Of a stretch of 64,000 nucleotides of DNA, positions 14,276 through 22,806 are shown piece after piece. The notes under the pieces are model-generated. The model was not told the DNA's origin. It searched no databases and saw nothing but the letters and a program-made list of their open reading frames with translations. Origin of the DNA: RCIO01 sp964629765 (GTDB lineage Bacteria; Pseudomonadota; Alphaproteobacteria; Rhizobiales; Rhizobiaceae); NCBI GenBank assembly GCA_964629765.1, contig CAZVTK010000007.1:11860-75859 (forward strand), written 5' to 3'. How positions within the stretch are numbered: position 1 is the stretch's first letter; every line of letters starts with the position of its first letter. The position numbers and the translations under genes are program-made.

Positions 14276-14709
14276 CCTAGAACACTCGAAAAGAGGCGGA
14301 GAACCGACTCGCGTTCGCGGGAGCCGACGCTAGCGACCTTGGCCAGGGTGACGTTGAATTTGATTTCCAGTGCGCGGCCTGTCTCTTCGAGCGTGGAATC
14401 GGTACGCTCGAACTTCAGGATGACGACCCATCCCATGGGCGTGTGGTCGCCGCGCATGAGCGGGAGCGGGGTCTGGTCGACGCGCGCCCGCTCGATTGCC
14501 GCCAGTCCGCCGTCCACGCCTGTGATGTGCGGGTGGACGACGCCCTGGAAGGTGATGGTGGTTTCTTCGTCGCCCATGGCCTCGTAAATCGGAGCGGCCT
14601 TGACGACGTCGTGCTTGGCGAATGCCGCCTCGGCTGATGTCTGGTACTCCTGCAGGTTGGTCACCAGCGTGAAGGCGACCGGCCCAAGGCACATCGTGGT
14701 CGGCATCAT
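14272..14709 (-). CDS. U: P2 gpU-like tail protein
   Basis: 145 residues matching Phage_P2_GpU: CLGPVAFTLVT near the start, EAMGDEETTITFQGVVHPH, and MGWVVILKFER. Tail completion/baseplate protein. Overlaps the tape-measure stop by four bases. Confidence 0.9.
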   Translation of the reverse strand: MMPTTMCLGPVAFTLVTNLQEYQTSAEAAFAKHDVVKAAPIYEAMGDEETTITFQGVVHPHITGVDGGLAAIERARVDQTPLPLMRGDHTPMGWVVILKFERTDSTLEETGRALEIKFNVTLAKVASVGSRERESVLRLFSSVLG

Positions 14710-17069
14710 GGGGCAACCCCGTAATCAGCCATGCCGCGACGAAGCTGGCGGTCAGTTGTTGCGGCCGCGCCGCTCGCTGCGCTGTTCGCTTGGTTCATGA
14801 GCGCCAGGAACCGTTGCGCGAGGTTCACGGCCTCTTGCAACGGGCCGAGGTTGATCTGCGGCGTAGCCTGGACCTCTAGCGAGGACTTCACCTGTATGCC
14901 GGTGCTGTTGGCTTCCTGCTTGAGCCGGTCCATGCCGGAAAGCATGCTTTCGATCATGCCGTTAGGCAGCGTCGACGGCGGCATTACACGATCCGTCAAA
15001 CCGTTGATGCCGGTTAAGACCGCCTCACGCGGCGCTGCAGGCTCACGCGGCTTCGTCAGCTCGCGATAGGTGCGGCCGTCCGCGTCCTTGTAGTCAGGCT
15101 TGCCGGCGTTGTTGGCCCTGGCCGCAGCCGCATCCTTCTCGTACTGGCTCCGCTCATTCTCGACACGGTCGCGGCCTGTCGCCGGAATGGACTCGCGGTT
15201 GTAAGCCTCCGCATCCGCGCGAGCCTTCTCACGCATGCGAGCCCGCTCGCCGGCGTCGGCGTTCACGTAGGGATTATCCGCGGTGCTGCCCTGCGTGAGC
15301 AGCGCCGCCACCCATGGGCTCCACCGTCCTGCCACGAGAAGCGGTGCGCGACTGCCGATGCCTGGCTTTCCCGGCTTCTTGCCGCCGCCGTCACCCGGAA
15401 TGGCGCCATCGACAGCCGCAGATCCGCCAAGCGCGATGGCTGCCCTAGTCAATGCCGCAGCAGAGCCATCAAGGGCGACGGCCGCCGTGTTGAGGCCGAA
15501 GGCGTTGCCGAGTTTGTCATAGATAGCCTTGGCGCCGACAACCGTGCCCGCTGCCGCGCCGCCGATACCGAGCGCCGTCAGCGCCGGGTTGTCTTCGGCG
15601 ATGCGTGCCAGCGCGTTGATTCCGTTCGCCAGGCTATTCAGGCCGGCGTTGATGGAGTCAATCGGGATGAGTGCGGCAGAAAGGTTCTCGAACGCCTTCT
15701 TGAACGCCTCGAAGCCGACGAACGGATCTTCGAAGCGAACGTCCTCGGCGGCTTCCAGGCCAACCGCCTTATCCATCATGGAAAGCCAGCGTTCGATCTG
15801 CTCGCGCTGCGTGATGACGCGGGTCAGGAAGCCGGTGGCCGTCGTGTTGCCAGACAGCTTGCCGACGGCGGCTGCGACCTGCGTGTCGTTGTTCAGGTCG
15901 ACGCCGTCTTTTTGAAGCGCCGGCACAAGGTGCTTGAGCACCCACTGGTCGGGGTCGGAGCCGAACAGTTCGCTATCGACCAGCTTACCGCCCTGGCGGA
16001 TGCCGAGCCGGTCGCGTTCCTCGAGGTATTTCTTGCCGCCTGCCGAGCCCACCGCCTCCAGCACGAAGGCACGGAAGGCCATGGCCAGGGCGTTACCCGT
16101 CGAGCCGGAGCCCATGTCCTGCATGAACACTGGTGTGCGGGCGAGGAAATCCATCGACAGTGCCGGCCCGGCCACCTTGGTCGCGCGGGCGAATTCGAAG
16201 AACTGGCCGGGGTTGAAGTCGGGGTCAACCTGCGTGGCGCGAGACACCGCCGCGATCATGTCGTTGACCTGGTCTATGCCGATCTGGCCGTCCTTGTTAG
16301 CGCCGAGGTTATCGAGACCGCGGATCATGCTGACGAGCATATTCGCCGCCGCGTCGGTGCCGCGGGCGCTTTGCAAGACCACGAGCGAGGCGGCCATGCT
16401 ATCGAGGACCGCAGCGGCGCGCTCGGCGTCACCCATAACGGTGAACGCACTGCGCGACATCTCCATCACGCTGGTGATGGGAATCGACGGGTACTTCTGC
16501 GCGGTCGCTTCCGATGCGTCAAAAAGCTTCTGCTGCTCGCCATCTGGAATGCCGGCCATCTGCTGACGGAAGAGTTCGCGACGGCGCTCCGACGAGGCCG
16601 TCAGTCCCTCACGCGTGGCCAGGCCGACGCCATAGGGTATCGTGTAGAACCCCATGGCCACGGTGCCGGCCTTCATGATGTCGGCCATCCGAAACATATG
16701 AGAGCGGGTCTTTTTCTCGACATCCCGGAAATGCTTGTCGAGATCCGCCTTCTGCGTCGCCAGGGCGGCGAGCGTCTGGGTCTTCCAGTGGGAGACCTCG
16801 AGCCTTTTTACGGCCTTGCCGATATCGCGGCTCTTGATGCTTTCGTGGAGTGCTATCCACGACTTCTCGACGTCCTGGATGTCCTTGCTGGACAGCTTGA
16901 GGGCGTTGAGTTGCTTCTGGAAGCCGACGCCCCACGAGCCGACGCCTGCGGAACCCATGCGGCGGGCTGTGTTCTCGACGTCCTTGAGCGTCTGGACGAC
17001 CTTTTTCGCCTCACCCAGCCCTTCGGCCTTCAGGCGCAGAAGGAGTGTGCCGATAAGCGTGCGGGCCAT
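14706..17069 (-). CDS. T: Tail tape-measure protein
   Basis: 787 residues. Coiled-coil N-terminus (to about 140), TP901-type tape-measure core with ASEATAQKYPSIPITSVMEMSR, small hydrophobic segments near 135-150 and 480-540, and a disordered charged stretch near 600-700. Determines tail length and lies between the E/E' chaperone gene and gpU, as in P2. Confidence 0.9.
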   Translation of the reverse strand: MARTLIGTLLLRLKAEGLGEAKKVVQTLKDVENTARRMGSAGVGSWGVGFQKQLNALKLSSKDIQDVEKSWIALHESIKSRDIGKAVKRLEVSHWKTQTLAALATQKADLDKHFRDVEKKTRSHMFRMADIMKAGTVAMGFYTIPYGVGLATREGLTASSERRRELFRQQMAGIPDGEQQKLFDASEATAQKYPSIPITSVMEMSRSAFTVMGDAERAAAVLDSMAASLVVLQSARGTDAAANMLVSMIRGLDNLGANKDGQIGIDQVNDMIAAVSRATQVDPDFNPGQFFEFARATKVAGPALSMDFLARTPVFMQDMGSGSTGNALAMAFRAFVLEAVGSAGGKKYLEERDRLGIRQGGKLVDSELFGSDPDQWVLKHLVPALQKDGVDLNNDTQVAAAVGKLSGNTTATGFLTRVITQREQIERWLSMMDKAVGLEAAEDVRFEDPFVGFEAFKKAFENLSAALIPIDSINAGLNSLANGINALARIAEDNPALTALGIGGAAAGTVVGAKAIYDKLGNAFGLNTAAVALDGSAAALTRAAIALGGSAAVDGAIPGDGGGKKPGKPGIGSRAPLLVAGRWSPWVAALLTQGSTADNPYVNADAGERARMREKARADAEAYNRESIPATGRDRVENERSQYEKDAAAARANNAGKPDYKDADGRTYRELTKPREPAAPREAVLTGINGLTDRVMPPSTLPNGMIESMLSGMDRLKQEANSTGIQVKSSLEVQATPQINLGPLQEAVNLAQRFLALMNQANSAASGAAATTDRQLRRGMADYGVAP

Positions 17070-17075
17070 GGGGTG

Positions 17076-17572
17076 CTACCAGGTGATCTTCGCGCCGGCG
17101 AGCCTCAACTGGAACAAGCGGTCGAGGTAGTCGTCGTGGATGGCGGCGCAGTAGTGGCCGAGGACGTCCAGCCAGTCCATTTCCTGGACGGCCGGAAGCG
17201 GGGTGCTGTAATGGCGCGCTACTTTTCGGACGTAGGCGTGGCAGTCGCGAGGGTCAATGCGACCCCCTGCTTCAAGCGCAGGGGCAAAAAAGGGAGCAGC
17301 GCCTCCTCCAGGCGCAGACGATCATCGTCGTCCATCACCTCGTAAACTTCCTGCGGGCAGTCGATCATCGGCGCCTTGACATTGGCGAATTCTTCGCTCT
17401 TGGCAACGGCGTCGATGAAGTCGGACACCTCGCGCGCCGACACGCGGCGCACAGTGATGGTGTCGTAGACCTTGCCATCAAACTCGATCGGGTAGTCGAG
17501 CGGCACCTCGCGGGACCGCTCCTTCGGGGAGACGATCCGCGCTTCTTTCTTGACTTCTGCCTCTTCGGCCAT
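17076..17572 (-). CDS. E': Tail assembly chaperone E+E' made by -1 frameshift
   Basis: Zero-frame gpE runs 17572 to 17219. A slippery heptamer T TTT TTG (plus-strand 17291-17285) lies in frame as CCT TTT TTG. Slipping back one base continues an open frame to TAG at 17076-17078, through residues APALEAGGRIDPRDC and MDWLDVLGHYCAAIH. P2 uses the same heptamer for its E/E' fusion. The extended form is needed in the same role; ratio unknown. Confidence 0.85.
17219..17572 (-). CDS. E: Tail assembly protein gpE (zero-frame product)
   Basis: 117 residues of the Phage_TAC/gpE family: PLDYPIEFDGKVYDTITVRR, then VSAREVSDFIDAVAKSEEF and RLRLEEALLPFLPLRLKQG. Follows the tube gene. Acts as tail-tube/tape-measure chaperone. 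Ends ten codons past the frameshift site region at TAG 17219-17221. Confidence 0.9.
   Translation of the reverse strand: MAEEAEVKKEARIVSPKERSREVPLDYPIEFDGKVYDTITVRRVSAREVSDFIDAVAKSEEFANVKAPMIDCPQEVYEVMDDDDRLRLEEALLPFLPLRLKQGVALTLATATPTSEK
17285..17291 (-). promoter_or_regulatory. Programmed -1 frameshift site (T TTT TTG)
   Basis: Plus-strand CAAAAAA, read on the minus strand as TTTTTTG in phase with gpE codons CCT TTT TTG. Identical heptamer to P2 E/E'. Confidence 0.85.
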
Positions 17573-17583
17573 TTGCTGGCTCC

Positions 17584-18123
17584 TTATGCGACGCCGAGGT
17601 TACGGGCGAGGGTAGGCGCGACCGGCTGGCCGTCGATGCGCAGCCCGGCAGGACCGGCCCAATAGTCGAAGAACTTCTTCTCGACGCCGCCGTGGAACTC
17701 TTCAAACCAGGTGATCTCGTTGACCTCGTAGTCAGACTCGATGCTCTTGTCGCGCTCGAGTTCCGACCGGGTCAGCTTGGTCATGCGACCCTCGATAACA
17801 ATCTTGAGTTCGGTTTCCTCGTGGGTGCGCAGGTTGGTGATGTTGCCGCGCACCGTATACTTGATGCGGCGCGGCGTGATTGGCATGAAACGGCGATCGA
17901 CCTCTGGATTGTAGCCTTCCAACTTGAAGGTGAACGGCGTAATCTTGAACACACGCATGCCAATGACAAGCTGGGCCATGGCGCCGCTCGCGGTGTGCTC
18001 CTTGGTCGTCTCCTCGAACTCGGGGAGTTTGGTCGACTTGATGCGCAGCAGCAGCGTGTTCGTCGGGTCGTCATCGCCGACGTAGATGGTGTGCGCGTCG
18101 AGATTCAGGATTTCAGAAGCCAT
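17584..18123 (-). CDS. FII: Major tail tube protein FII
   Basis: 179 residues of the P2 FII family: LDAHTIYVGDDDPTNTLLLR, KLPEFEETTKEHTASGAMA, IGMRVFKITPFTFKLEGYNP. Polymerises into the inner tail tube. Next to the sheath gene but separated by a motif-bearing gap, so it may have its own promoter. Confidence 0.92.
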   Translation of the reverse strand: MASEILNLDAHTIYVGDDDPTNTLLLRIKSTKLPEFEETTKEHTASGAMAQLVIGMRVFKITPFTFKLEGYNPEVDRRFMPITPRRIKYTVRGNITNLRTHEETELKIVIEGRMTKLTRSELERDKSIESDYEVNEITWFEEFHGGVEKKFFDYWAGPAGLRIDGQPVAPTLARNLGVA

Positions 18124-18160
18124 CTCGGCGTCTCCGGGTCAGGGATTTCAGGAAAGGGTT

Positions 18161-18191
18161 GGCGAGAGAAAATCTCTCGCCAAAATCAACA
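18161..18191. promoter_or_regulatory. Operator-like palindrome between tube and sheath genes
   Basis: GGCGAGAG-AAAAT-CTCTCGCC (18161-18181) is a perfect palindrome. The minus-strand reading GTTGATTTTGGCGAGAGA (18191-18174) matches the phage-wide element. Confidence 0.6.
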
Positions 18192-18197
18192 CTCAGG

Positions 18198-20048
18198 TTA
18201 GGCGTAATCGCCCAGAAGCACCGAGATCTGGCGCGTCATGTTCTCCAGCGCCTCACGGTAGCGGCGCGAGCGAAGCGTGATCTTGCGCAGCACCGGCGGC
18301 TCCTCCGCCCTGAAGATCAGGTCGAGGTTGCCGAGGCGCAGTTCCTCGGGCGAGTTGACGTCGGCCGAGAAGCTGACGCGGAAGTCGAGGATGTCGCCGT
18401 TGGCGCGCAGGACAGACAGTTGCGACTTCATCGTGTTGATGATCGCCTCGACGGTCTGCAACGTGATGTTGAAGCGGCCGAGATAGTAGCGAAGCGCCTT
18501 GATCTGCATCAACTCGATGTAGTCGCGCATGCGGTTGACGTTGACGAACAGCCACTCGCTGGCCTCGGACAGGGTGTCCGTGCCCCAGAAGGTGAAGCCG
18601 CCGTCGGTCAACGCGCCATCGACACCCACGTCGCCGCGGAAGACGATGCCGAAGCTGAGAGCGATGTCGGCCTGGCCGAGCACGCTTTCATCGGTGATGC
18701 TCATCGGGATGATCGGGTGCACGCCGACGAGGCCGTTGATGCTCTGGTTGGCGATCGAGTGGCCGGGCACGCCGTCGAACTCCGCATCGCGGCTGACGTA
18801 CTTCGCGATGATGTACGGGCTCAGCGGCTTGTAGACGACGTCACCATCGTCATCGAGCACCTTGGCCACCTGCCGGAGCGGGTGCATGATGCGCGCGGAG
18901 CGGGGCAGCGTCTCAAGCCAGTCGATGGCCGCCTGGCGGCTATTGGTCGGGCCTTCCGGCAGGAAGTTCGCCCGCAGACGTTCGAGGATCGTCGGCATGG
19001 CCGCGCAGACGCCGTTGGCTTCCGCCTCGCCATTGGTGATGTCGACAGTGAGGTCGAAACCGTCACCGATCGCGAAATCGGGGGCGCCGTCCGCGATGGT
19101 GAACTTGACGTGGTTGCCGGTATAGGCAACGCCGACGGTCGCGTTCGGCAGGACCGTGTTGTCAGGGCCTACGACAGAGAACACCCCGCCCGCGGTCGGA
19201 ACCGCGGCGACAACCGTGATCTCGAAAGTGTCACCGACGTCGAAATCCTCGCTGCCGTCAGCGATGGTGAACCCGATGTGGTCGGAGACGAACGCGTTGC
19301 CGGGCGTGGCCAGGCCGATCGTGTTGCCGTCGGGATCTGCAACGACAAAGGTTCCGCCGTTCTCGGCTTCCGCGAAGCAGGTGGCGGTGTACACGCCAGC
19401 CATGACATCTTCGCCGGCGGCCGTGATCGAGCCGATCGTGCCGTTGCCGGTGTTGTCGCCAGCCTCGCCGGTCCCGGCGAACCCGCCGCCAATGCAACGA
19501 ACCCGGTAGACGCCGTCGCGAACTTCGGCGCCGAACGCAGGCGAGGCCAGGGTCAGCGTGCCGCCGCCAGTGTTACCGCCCGCCTTCGTCGCCGAGGACA
19601 CATCCACTTCGCCGTCGCCACCGACATAGTTGAACTGATGGGTGTAGCCGGGCGCAATGATGAGGCGCGGGGTGAGGCCAAGCTCTTCCGGCGCTTCCAG
19701 GAACTGCCAGATGCCGGTCTTGAGCGATTCGTTGCCGATGATGTTGGCGATGGTTTCGTCATCATCCTCGCCTTCCTCGACCAGGACGACCACAACGCGG
19801 GCCGCGCCAATGCCGCCGGAAAGTTGGGCGGAGATGCCGGCGAGCGCATCGACAACGGTGCCGGTGTTGCCAAGCGCCGTGCGCAGCACGGAGTCGCTGG
19901 TGCGAAGCTCGGTCGCCGTGTTGAGCGCCCATGCGTCGGTGGCGTCAGGCGCCGTGCCGATAAGTCCGATGACACTCATGTCGGCCTTATTGACGGCCTG
20001 CGGCTCGATGCCGTCGCGGATATGCTTGATGCCTACAGTGAGGACCAT
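18198..20048 (-). CDS. FI: Tail sheath protein FI with inserted repeat domains
   Basis: 616 residues against about 390 in P2. N-terminal sheath part (HIRDGIEPQAVNKADMSVIG) and C-terminal part (TDGGFTFWGTDTLSEASEWL, then FRAEEPPVLRKITL) are conserved. Between about 170 and 370 are three tandem repeats of roughly 60 residues (VADPDGNTIGLATPGNAFVS, IGFTIADGSEDFDVGDTFEI, VKFTIADGAPDFAIGDGFDL). The same repeat is in the decoration protein at 30567. Contracts during injection; inserts probably project outward. Confidence 0.92.
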   Translation of the reverse strand: MVLTVGIKHIRDGIEPQAVNKADMSVIGLIGTAPDATDAWALNTATELRTSDSVLRTALGNTGTVVDALAGISAQLSGGIGAARVVVVLVEEGEDDDETIANIIGNESLKTGIWQFLEAPEELGLTPRLIIAPGYTHQFNYVGGDGEVDVSSATKAGGNTGGGTLTLASPAFGAEVRDGVYRVRCIGGGFAGTGEAGDNTGNGTIGSITAAGEDVMAGVYTATCFAEAENGGTFVVADPDGNTIGLATPGNAFVSDHIGFTIADGSEDFDVGDTFEITVVAAVPTAGGVFSVVGPDNTVLPNATVGVAYTGNHVKFTIADGAPDFAIGDGFDLTVDITNGEAEANGVCAAMPTILERLRANFLPEGPTNSRQAAIDWLETLPRSARIMHPLRQVAKVLDDDGDVVYKPLSPYIIAKYVSRDAEFDGVPGHSIANQSINGLVGVHPIIPMSITDESVLGQADIALSFGIVFRGDVGVDGALTDGGFTFWGTDTLSEASEWLFVNVNRMRDYIELMQIKALRYYLGRFNITLQTVEAIINTMKSQLSVLRANGDILDFRVSFSADVNSPEELRLGNLDLIFRAEEPPVLRKITLRSRRYREALENMTRQISVLLGDYA

Positions 20049-20069
20049 CGTCGTTTCCTTCTGTGCGAA

Positions 20070-20098
20070 AAGAAAAACCCGCCACGAAGGGCGGGTTT
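20070..20098 (-). terminator. Rho-independent terminator upstream of sheath gene
   Basis: Minus strand AAACCCGCC/GGCGGGTTT stem (20098-20090 with 20083-20075) then TTTTTCTTTT. Ends the fibre operon at 20138. Confidence 0.85.
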
Positions 20099-20137
20099 GG
20101 TCGGTGAATGGGATCGCGGGCCGTGGCCGCAGGGATG

Positions 20138-20338
20138 TTAGAAGTCGAGTTCCGGGGTCGTGAACTTGATTTTGTCGGCGGCGTCGCCGGACAGGCGCAG
20201 GGTGAATACGACCGCGTCGTCGGCGGCCAGGATGCGGATGTCCCGCAGGTACTCGCCACCGTCCTGTTCGACTTCGGTGACGAGCACGTCGGCAACCTCC
20301 GTGATCTTTATCGTCTGGTTTACCGTTGTGATGCTCAT
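20138..20338 (-). CDS. Hypothetical small tail-region protein
   Basis: 66 residues from ATG 20338, overlapping the upstream stop (ATGA). Beta-rich composition (MSITTVNQTIKITEVADVLV, then VVFTLRLSGDAADKIKF). Last gene before a terminator. Possibly a fibre accessory; unknown. Confidence 0.65.
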   Translation of the reverse strand: MSITTVNQTIKITEVADVLVTEVEQDGGEYLRDIRILAADDAVVFTLRLSGDAADKIKFTTPELDF

Positions 20339-20964
20339 ACCGGCCACCCCTGTTCTATGTCGATCGCGTCGAGTGCTGCGCCGTCCTCGGCCGCCTCAAT
20401 CGCATCCTTGAGCGCCCAACTGTTGCCCATGCAGGCCGCGCCCCATGCCGCCATGGCGAGCAGGACGGACAGGCCCTCATTGAACGACACGGTGAATGTG
20501 TCGTTGTCGGCTGTGCGGAATGTCGCGCCTTCGACAGCGCCCATGCCGCCCGCGACGGCCGCCGAATAGCTCGCCTGGCTGACCAGCCAGTTGGTGCGGT
20601 CTTCGAGGTTGCGCGTCTGCAGCACCTTGCCGGACATCGTGCCGCTCTCGACAGTATAGCCGCCCGTGAGGGCGGCATTGAGCCGGGCGTTGACGGCATC
20701 GATCCTGGCGGCCTTCATGTCTTCGAGCGGCAGGGCTTCAAACACCGCGACCGGCACACCATCGTCATCCGCAAACTCGCCCGTCCAGCGCTGGCCGGAT
20801 GGTGCTTCGGTATCGACGCGATAGACGCCGATTGCGGCGAGTTCGTTATCCTCGGCCACGTCGAAAAACTGCGGCTGATATTCGACATCGTCGATGACGA
20901 TCTTCTGCGGGTGGAAGAGTTCGTAGGTTTCCGGTGCGGTGCGCCGGGATAAAATGGTTGCCAT
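20335..20964 (-). CDS. DUF4376-like tail-fibre assembly-type protein
   Basis: 209 residues. The C-terminal half (ARIDAVNARLNAALTGGYTV, then TADNDTFTVSFNEGLSVLLA) fits DUF4376, common in tail-fibre assembly proteins. The N-terminal half (TYELFHPQKIVIDDVEYQPQ) is probably fibre-associated. Follows two fibre-like genes. Confidence 0.7.
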   Translation of the reverse strand: MATILSRRTAPETYELFHPQKIVIDDVEYQPQFFDVAEDNELAAIGVYRVDTEAPSGQRWTGEFADDDGVPVAVFEALPLEDMKAARIDAVNARLNAALTGGYTVESGTMSGKVLQTRNLEDRTNWLVSQASYSAAVAGGMGAVEGATFRTADNDTFTVSFNEGLSVLLAMAAWGAACMGNSWALKDAIEAAEDGAALDAIDIEQGWPV

Positions 20965-20965
20965 G

Positions 20966-21385
20966 TTATGCCCTCACCAACTGCACGGTGTAGCTGCCGG
21001 TGCCGGGGCTGGATGGGCATTCAAATTCAATTTTCGTGGTGCCGTTCTCGGTGGCGGGAGCGGAGGTGCGGGCGTACTCAATGCCATTGATCTTTATCCC
21101 TGTTATACCGCTGACCATACTCACGACGCTCCCAGAGAAAGCGACTACCGAGTAGTCATCCTCCGATTCCATCAATACATCAGTCGTCGTCAGACCCGGA
21201 TATAGGGTCGCGGACAGGCTGCCACCTGAGAGGCCATCGAAACCGTGCAGCCAGCCCCCCGAAGCAGCATACCCATACCAGTCGAGGGGATGGATTTTGG
21301 CTGCTGTCAGGGTAACGACAGGGAAGCCACCCCCCGCCAGCAACAGCGGTATCGGTCCAAGAAGTCCATGCATTACGATGTCCAC
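20966..21385 (-). CDS. Putative tail-fibre tip or accessory protein
   Basis: 139 residues, beta-rich and Gly/Ser-rich (GGWLHGFDGLSGGSLSATLY). Overlaps the fibre gene end by 13 bases. No family recognised; position suggests host recognition. Confidence 0.6.
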   Translation of the reverse strand: MDIVMHGLLGPIPLLLAGGGFPVVTLTAAKIHPLDWYGYAASGGWLHGFDGLSGGSLSATLYPGLTTTDVLMESEDDYSVVAFSGSVVSMVSGITGIKINGIEYARTSAPATENGTTKIEFECPSSPGTGSYTVQLVRA

Positions 21386-22614
21386 CCGTCGCCGGCAGCA
21401 GTAATAAACGTCTTCGTCGCAGTGCCGCTCGAAGCAGCGAGCACCATGCCGACAAGCAGCGTCTTCTGGTTGTTGCCTGTCTTGATCGTGATGCCGCCAG
21501 ACGGCGTCACATAGCTGCCATGATAAGACAGCGTCCGCGTCGAACTGGACCCCGGCTGGCTCACCTCGATTGCGAATGTCTGTCCGACCACAGCATTGGT
21601 GATCTGGCCGAGCGTGCGATTGCCGCCAAGCGTCACCTTGCGGTTGACACCGTCCGCCATGTCAAACGCGATGGTGCCGCCGTCCGTCAGGTTGACGAAG
21701 TCCAGCGAAGCATTCGCCGCCGTCGTCGTCAGCAGCTTACTGGCCGTGCCGGATCGCACCTCCGACTGCGAGGCAATTGCCGCGGCCACGATATCGGAGA
21801 ACGCCACGCTCTCCAGCTTGTTAGCCAGCGCGTTCGTCACCGTGGTCGCGAAATTCGCGTCGTCGCCAAGCGCCGCGGCAAGCTCATTCAGTGTGTCGAG
21901 CGCTCCCGGCGCGCTGTCAAGCACGACGCTGATCGCATCACCGATCTCTGAATCAACCTCGCCTTTTGTGTAATAACTCGACGGATCGAACAACGCTGCT
22001 GCTTCGGCGCTAGCCGCCGCAGCCAAAGCAGAAGCCAGCGCTTCAGCGGCCTTCGTCGTTGCAGTTGCGGCCGCAGGTACGGCAAGGTCTTTGGCCGCAA
22101 TCGCAGCCGCCGCCAACTCAATGATAGCTGGCGCCAAACCCGCCGACGCCGCAATCACCCAATCGTCGTGCGCGCCAGCAATGTCGCTGATCGTCTGCAC
22201 GTCGACCACAAGACCGCCCGTCTCCGGGTCGTATGACGTCAGGCGCGCAACGGCGTACTCGCTCTCCGCGCCCTCCGCCTCACGCGTTATCGTCAGGACC
22301 GGCGTAGGCGTGAACAACTCGCGCTGCGCTTCATCAATCTCGAACACGGCTTCGCCCGTGGCCAAGGTCAGCGAGGTCGCCGAACTTGCCACGAGGAACC
22401 CAAGCTCAGACGCCAGTTGCAACCGCTCGATTGCGGGAGCGAGACTTTCGTCGACCCTCTGCAGCCCGAACTCAATCAGGGCGCGCGTAGCCGCCTGGAT
22501 AAGCGCCTCCTGGTTCTCCGCGCGAACGAGCCGGCGAGCGATGTCGCTAAAGTAGCGCTGTATCTCGTCGACGTCGGCGAAGTCAGGATTCAGCTTATAA
22601 TCAGCAAGGCTCAT
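21373..22614 (-). CDS. Putative tail fibre protein
   Basis: 413 residues. N-terminal part MSLADYKLNPDFADVDEIQR, then long Ala-rich helical heptads (about 165-215), then beta-rich C-terminus with FVNLTDGGTIAFDMADGVNR and LGGNRTLGQITN, typical of phage fibre tip segments. Likely trimeric, host-binding; assignment by composition and place. Confidence 0.7.
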   Translation of the reverse strand: MSLADYKLNPDFADVDEIQRYFSDIARRLVRAENQEALIQAATRALIEFGLQRVDESLAPAIERLQLASELGFLVASSATSLTLATGEAVFEIDEAQRELFTPTPVLTITREAEGAESEYAVARLTSYDPETGGLVVDVQTISDIAGAHDDWVIAASAGLAPAIIELAAAAIAAKDLAVPAAATATTKAAEALASALAAAASAEAAALFDPSSYYTKGEVDSEIGDAISVVLDSAPGALDTLNELAAALGDDANFATTVTNALANKLESVAFSDIVAAAIASQSEVRSGTASKLLTTTAANASLDFVNLTDGGTIAFDMADGVNRKVTLGGNRTLGQITNAVVGQTFAIEVSQPGSSSTRTLSYHGSYVTPSGGITIKTGNNQKTLLVGMVLAASSGTATKTFITAAGDGWTS

Positions 22615-22792
22615 ACGAGGCGACCTTGTCCAGCAGCTTGAGGACGACGGCGCCGCGAAGTTCGTACATCTTGCCGCGCTTCAGGTCGCCCGATTTGCGC
22701 ACTTCCGTCTCAGCCATCTTGACCTTGTAGAAAGCGTCGGCGTCGATGCCGGCGGCGCTTTCCATCGGTGCAGTTTTCGGTTTACGGGCCAT
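22601..22792 (-). CDS. Hypothetical small tail-region protein
   Basis: 63 residues from ATG 22792; the 22819 in-frame start lacks support. Sequence MARKPKTAPMESAAGIDADA, then KVKMAETEVRKSGDLKRGKM, basic and helical. Overlaps the fibre start by 14 bases. Unknown. Confidence 0.6.
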   Translation of the reverse strand: MARKPKTAPMESAAGIDADAFYKVKMAETEVRKSGDLKRGKMYELRGAVVLKLLDKVASYEPC

Positions 22793-22806
22793 TGCCGATT
22801 GCCTCC

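Noticed and set aside
15912..17345. 477-codon plus-strand frame opposite the tape-measure gene
   Set aside because: It mirrors the minus-strand tape measure in a GC-rich gene; composition is His/Arg/Leu-rich shadow, with no start signal.
18159..20141. 660-codon plus-strand frame opposite the sheath gene
   Set aside because: Shadow of the sheath gene; the minus-strand product matches a known family across its length.
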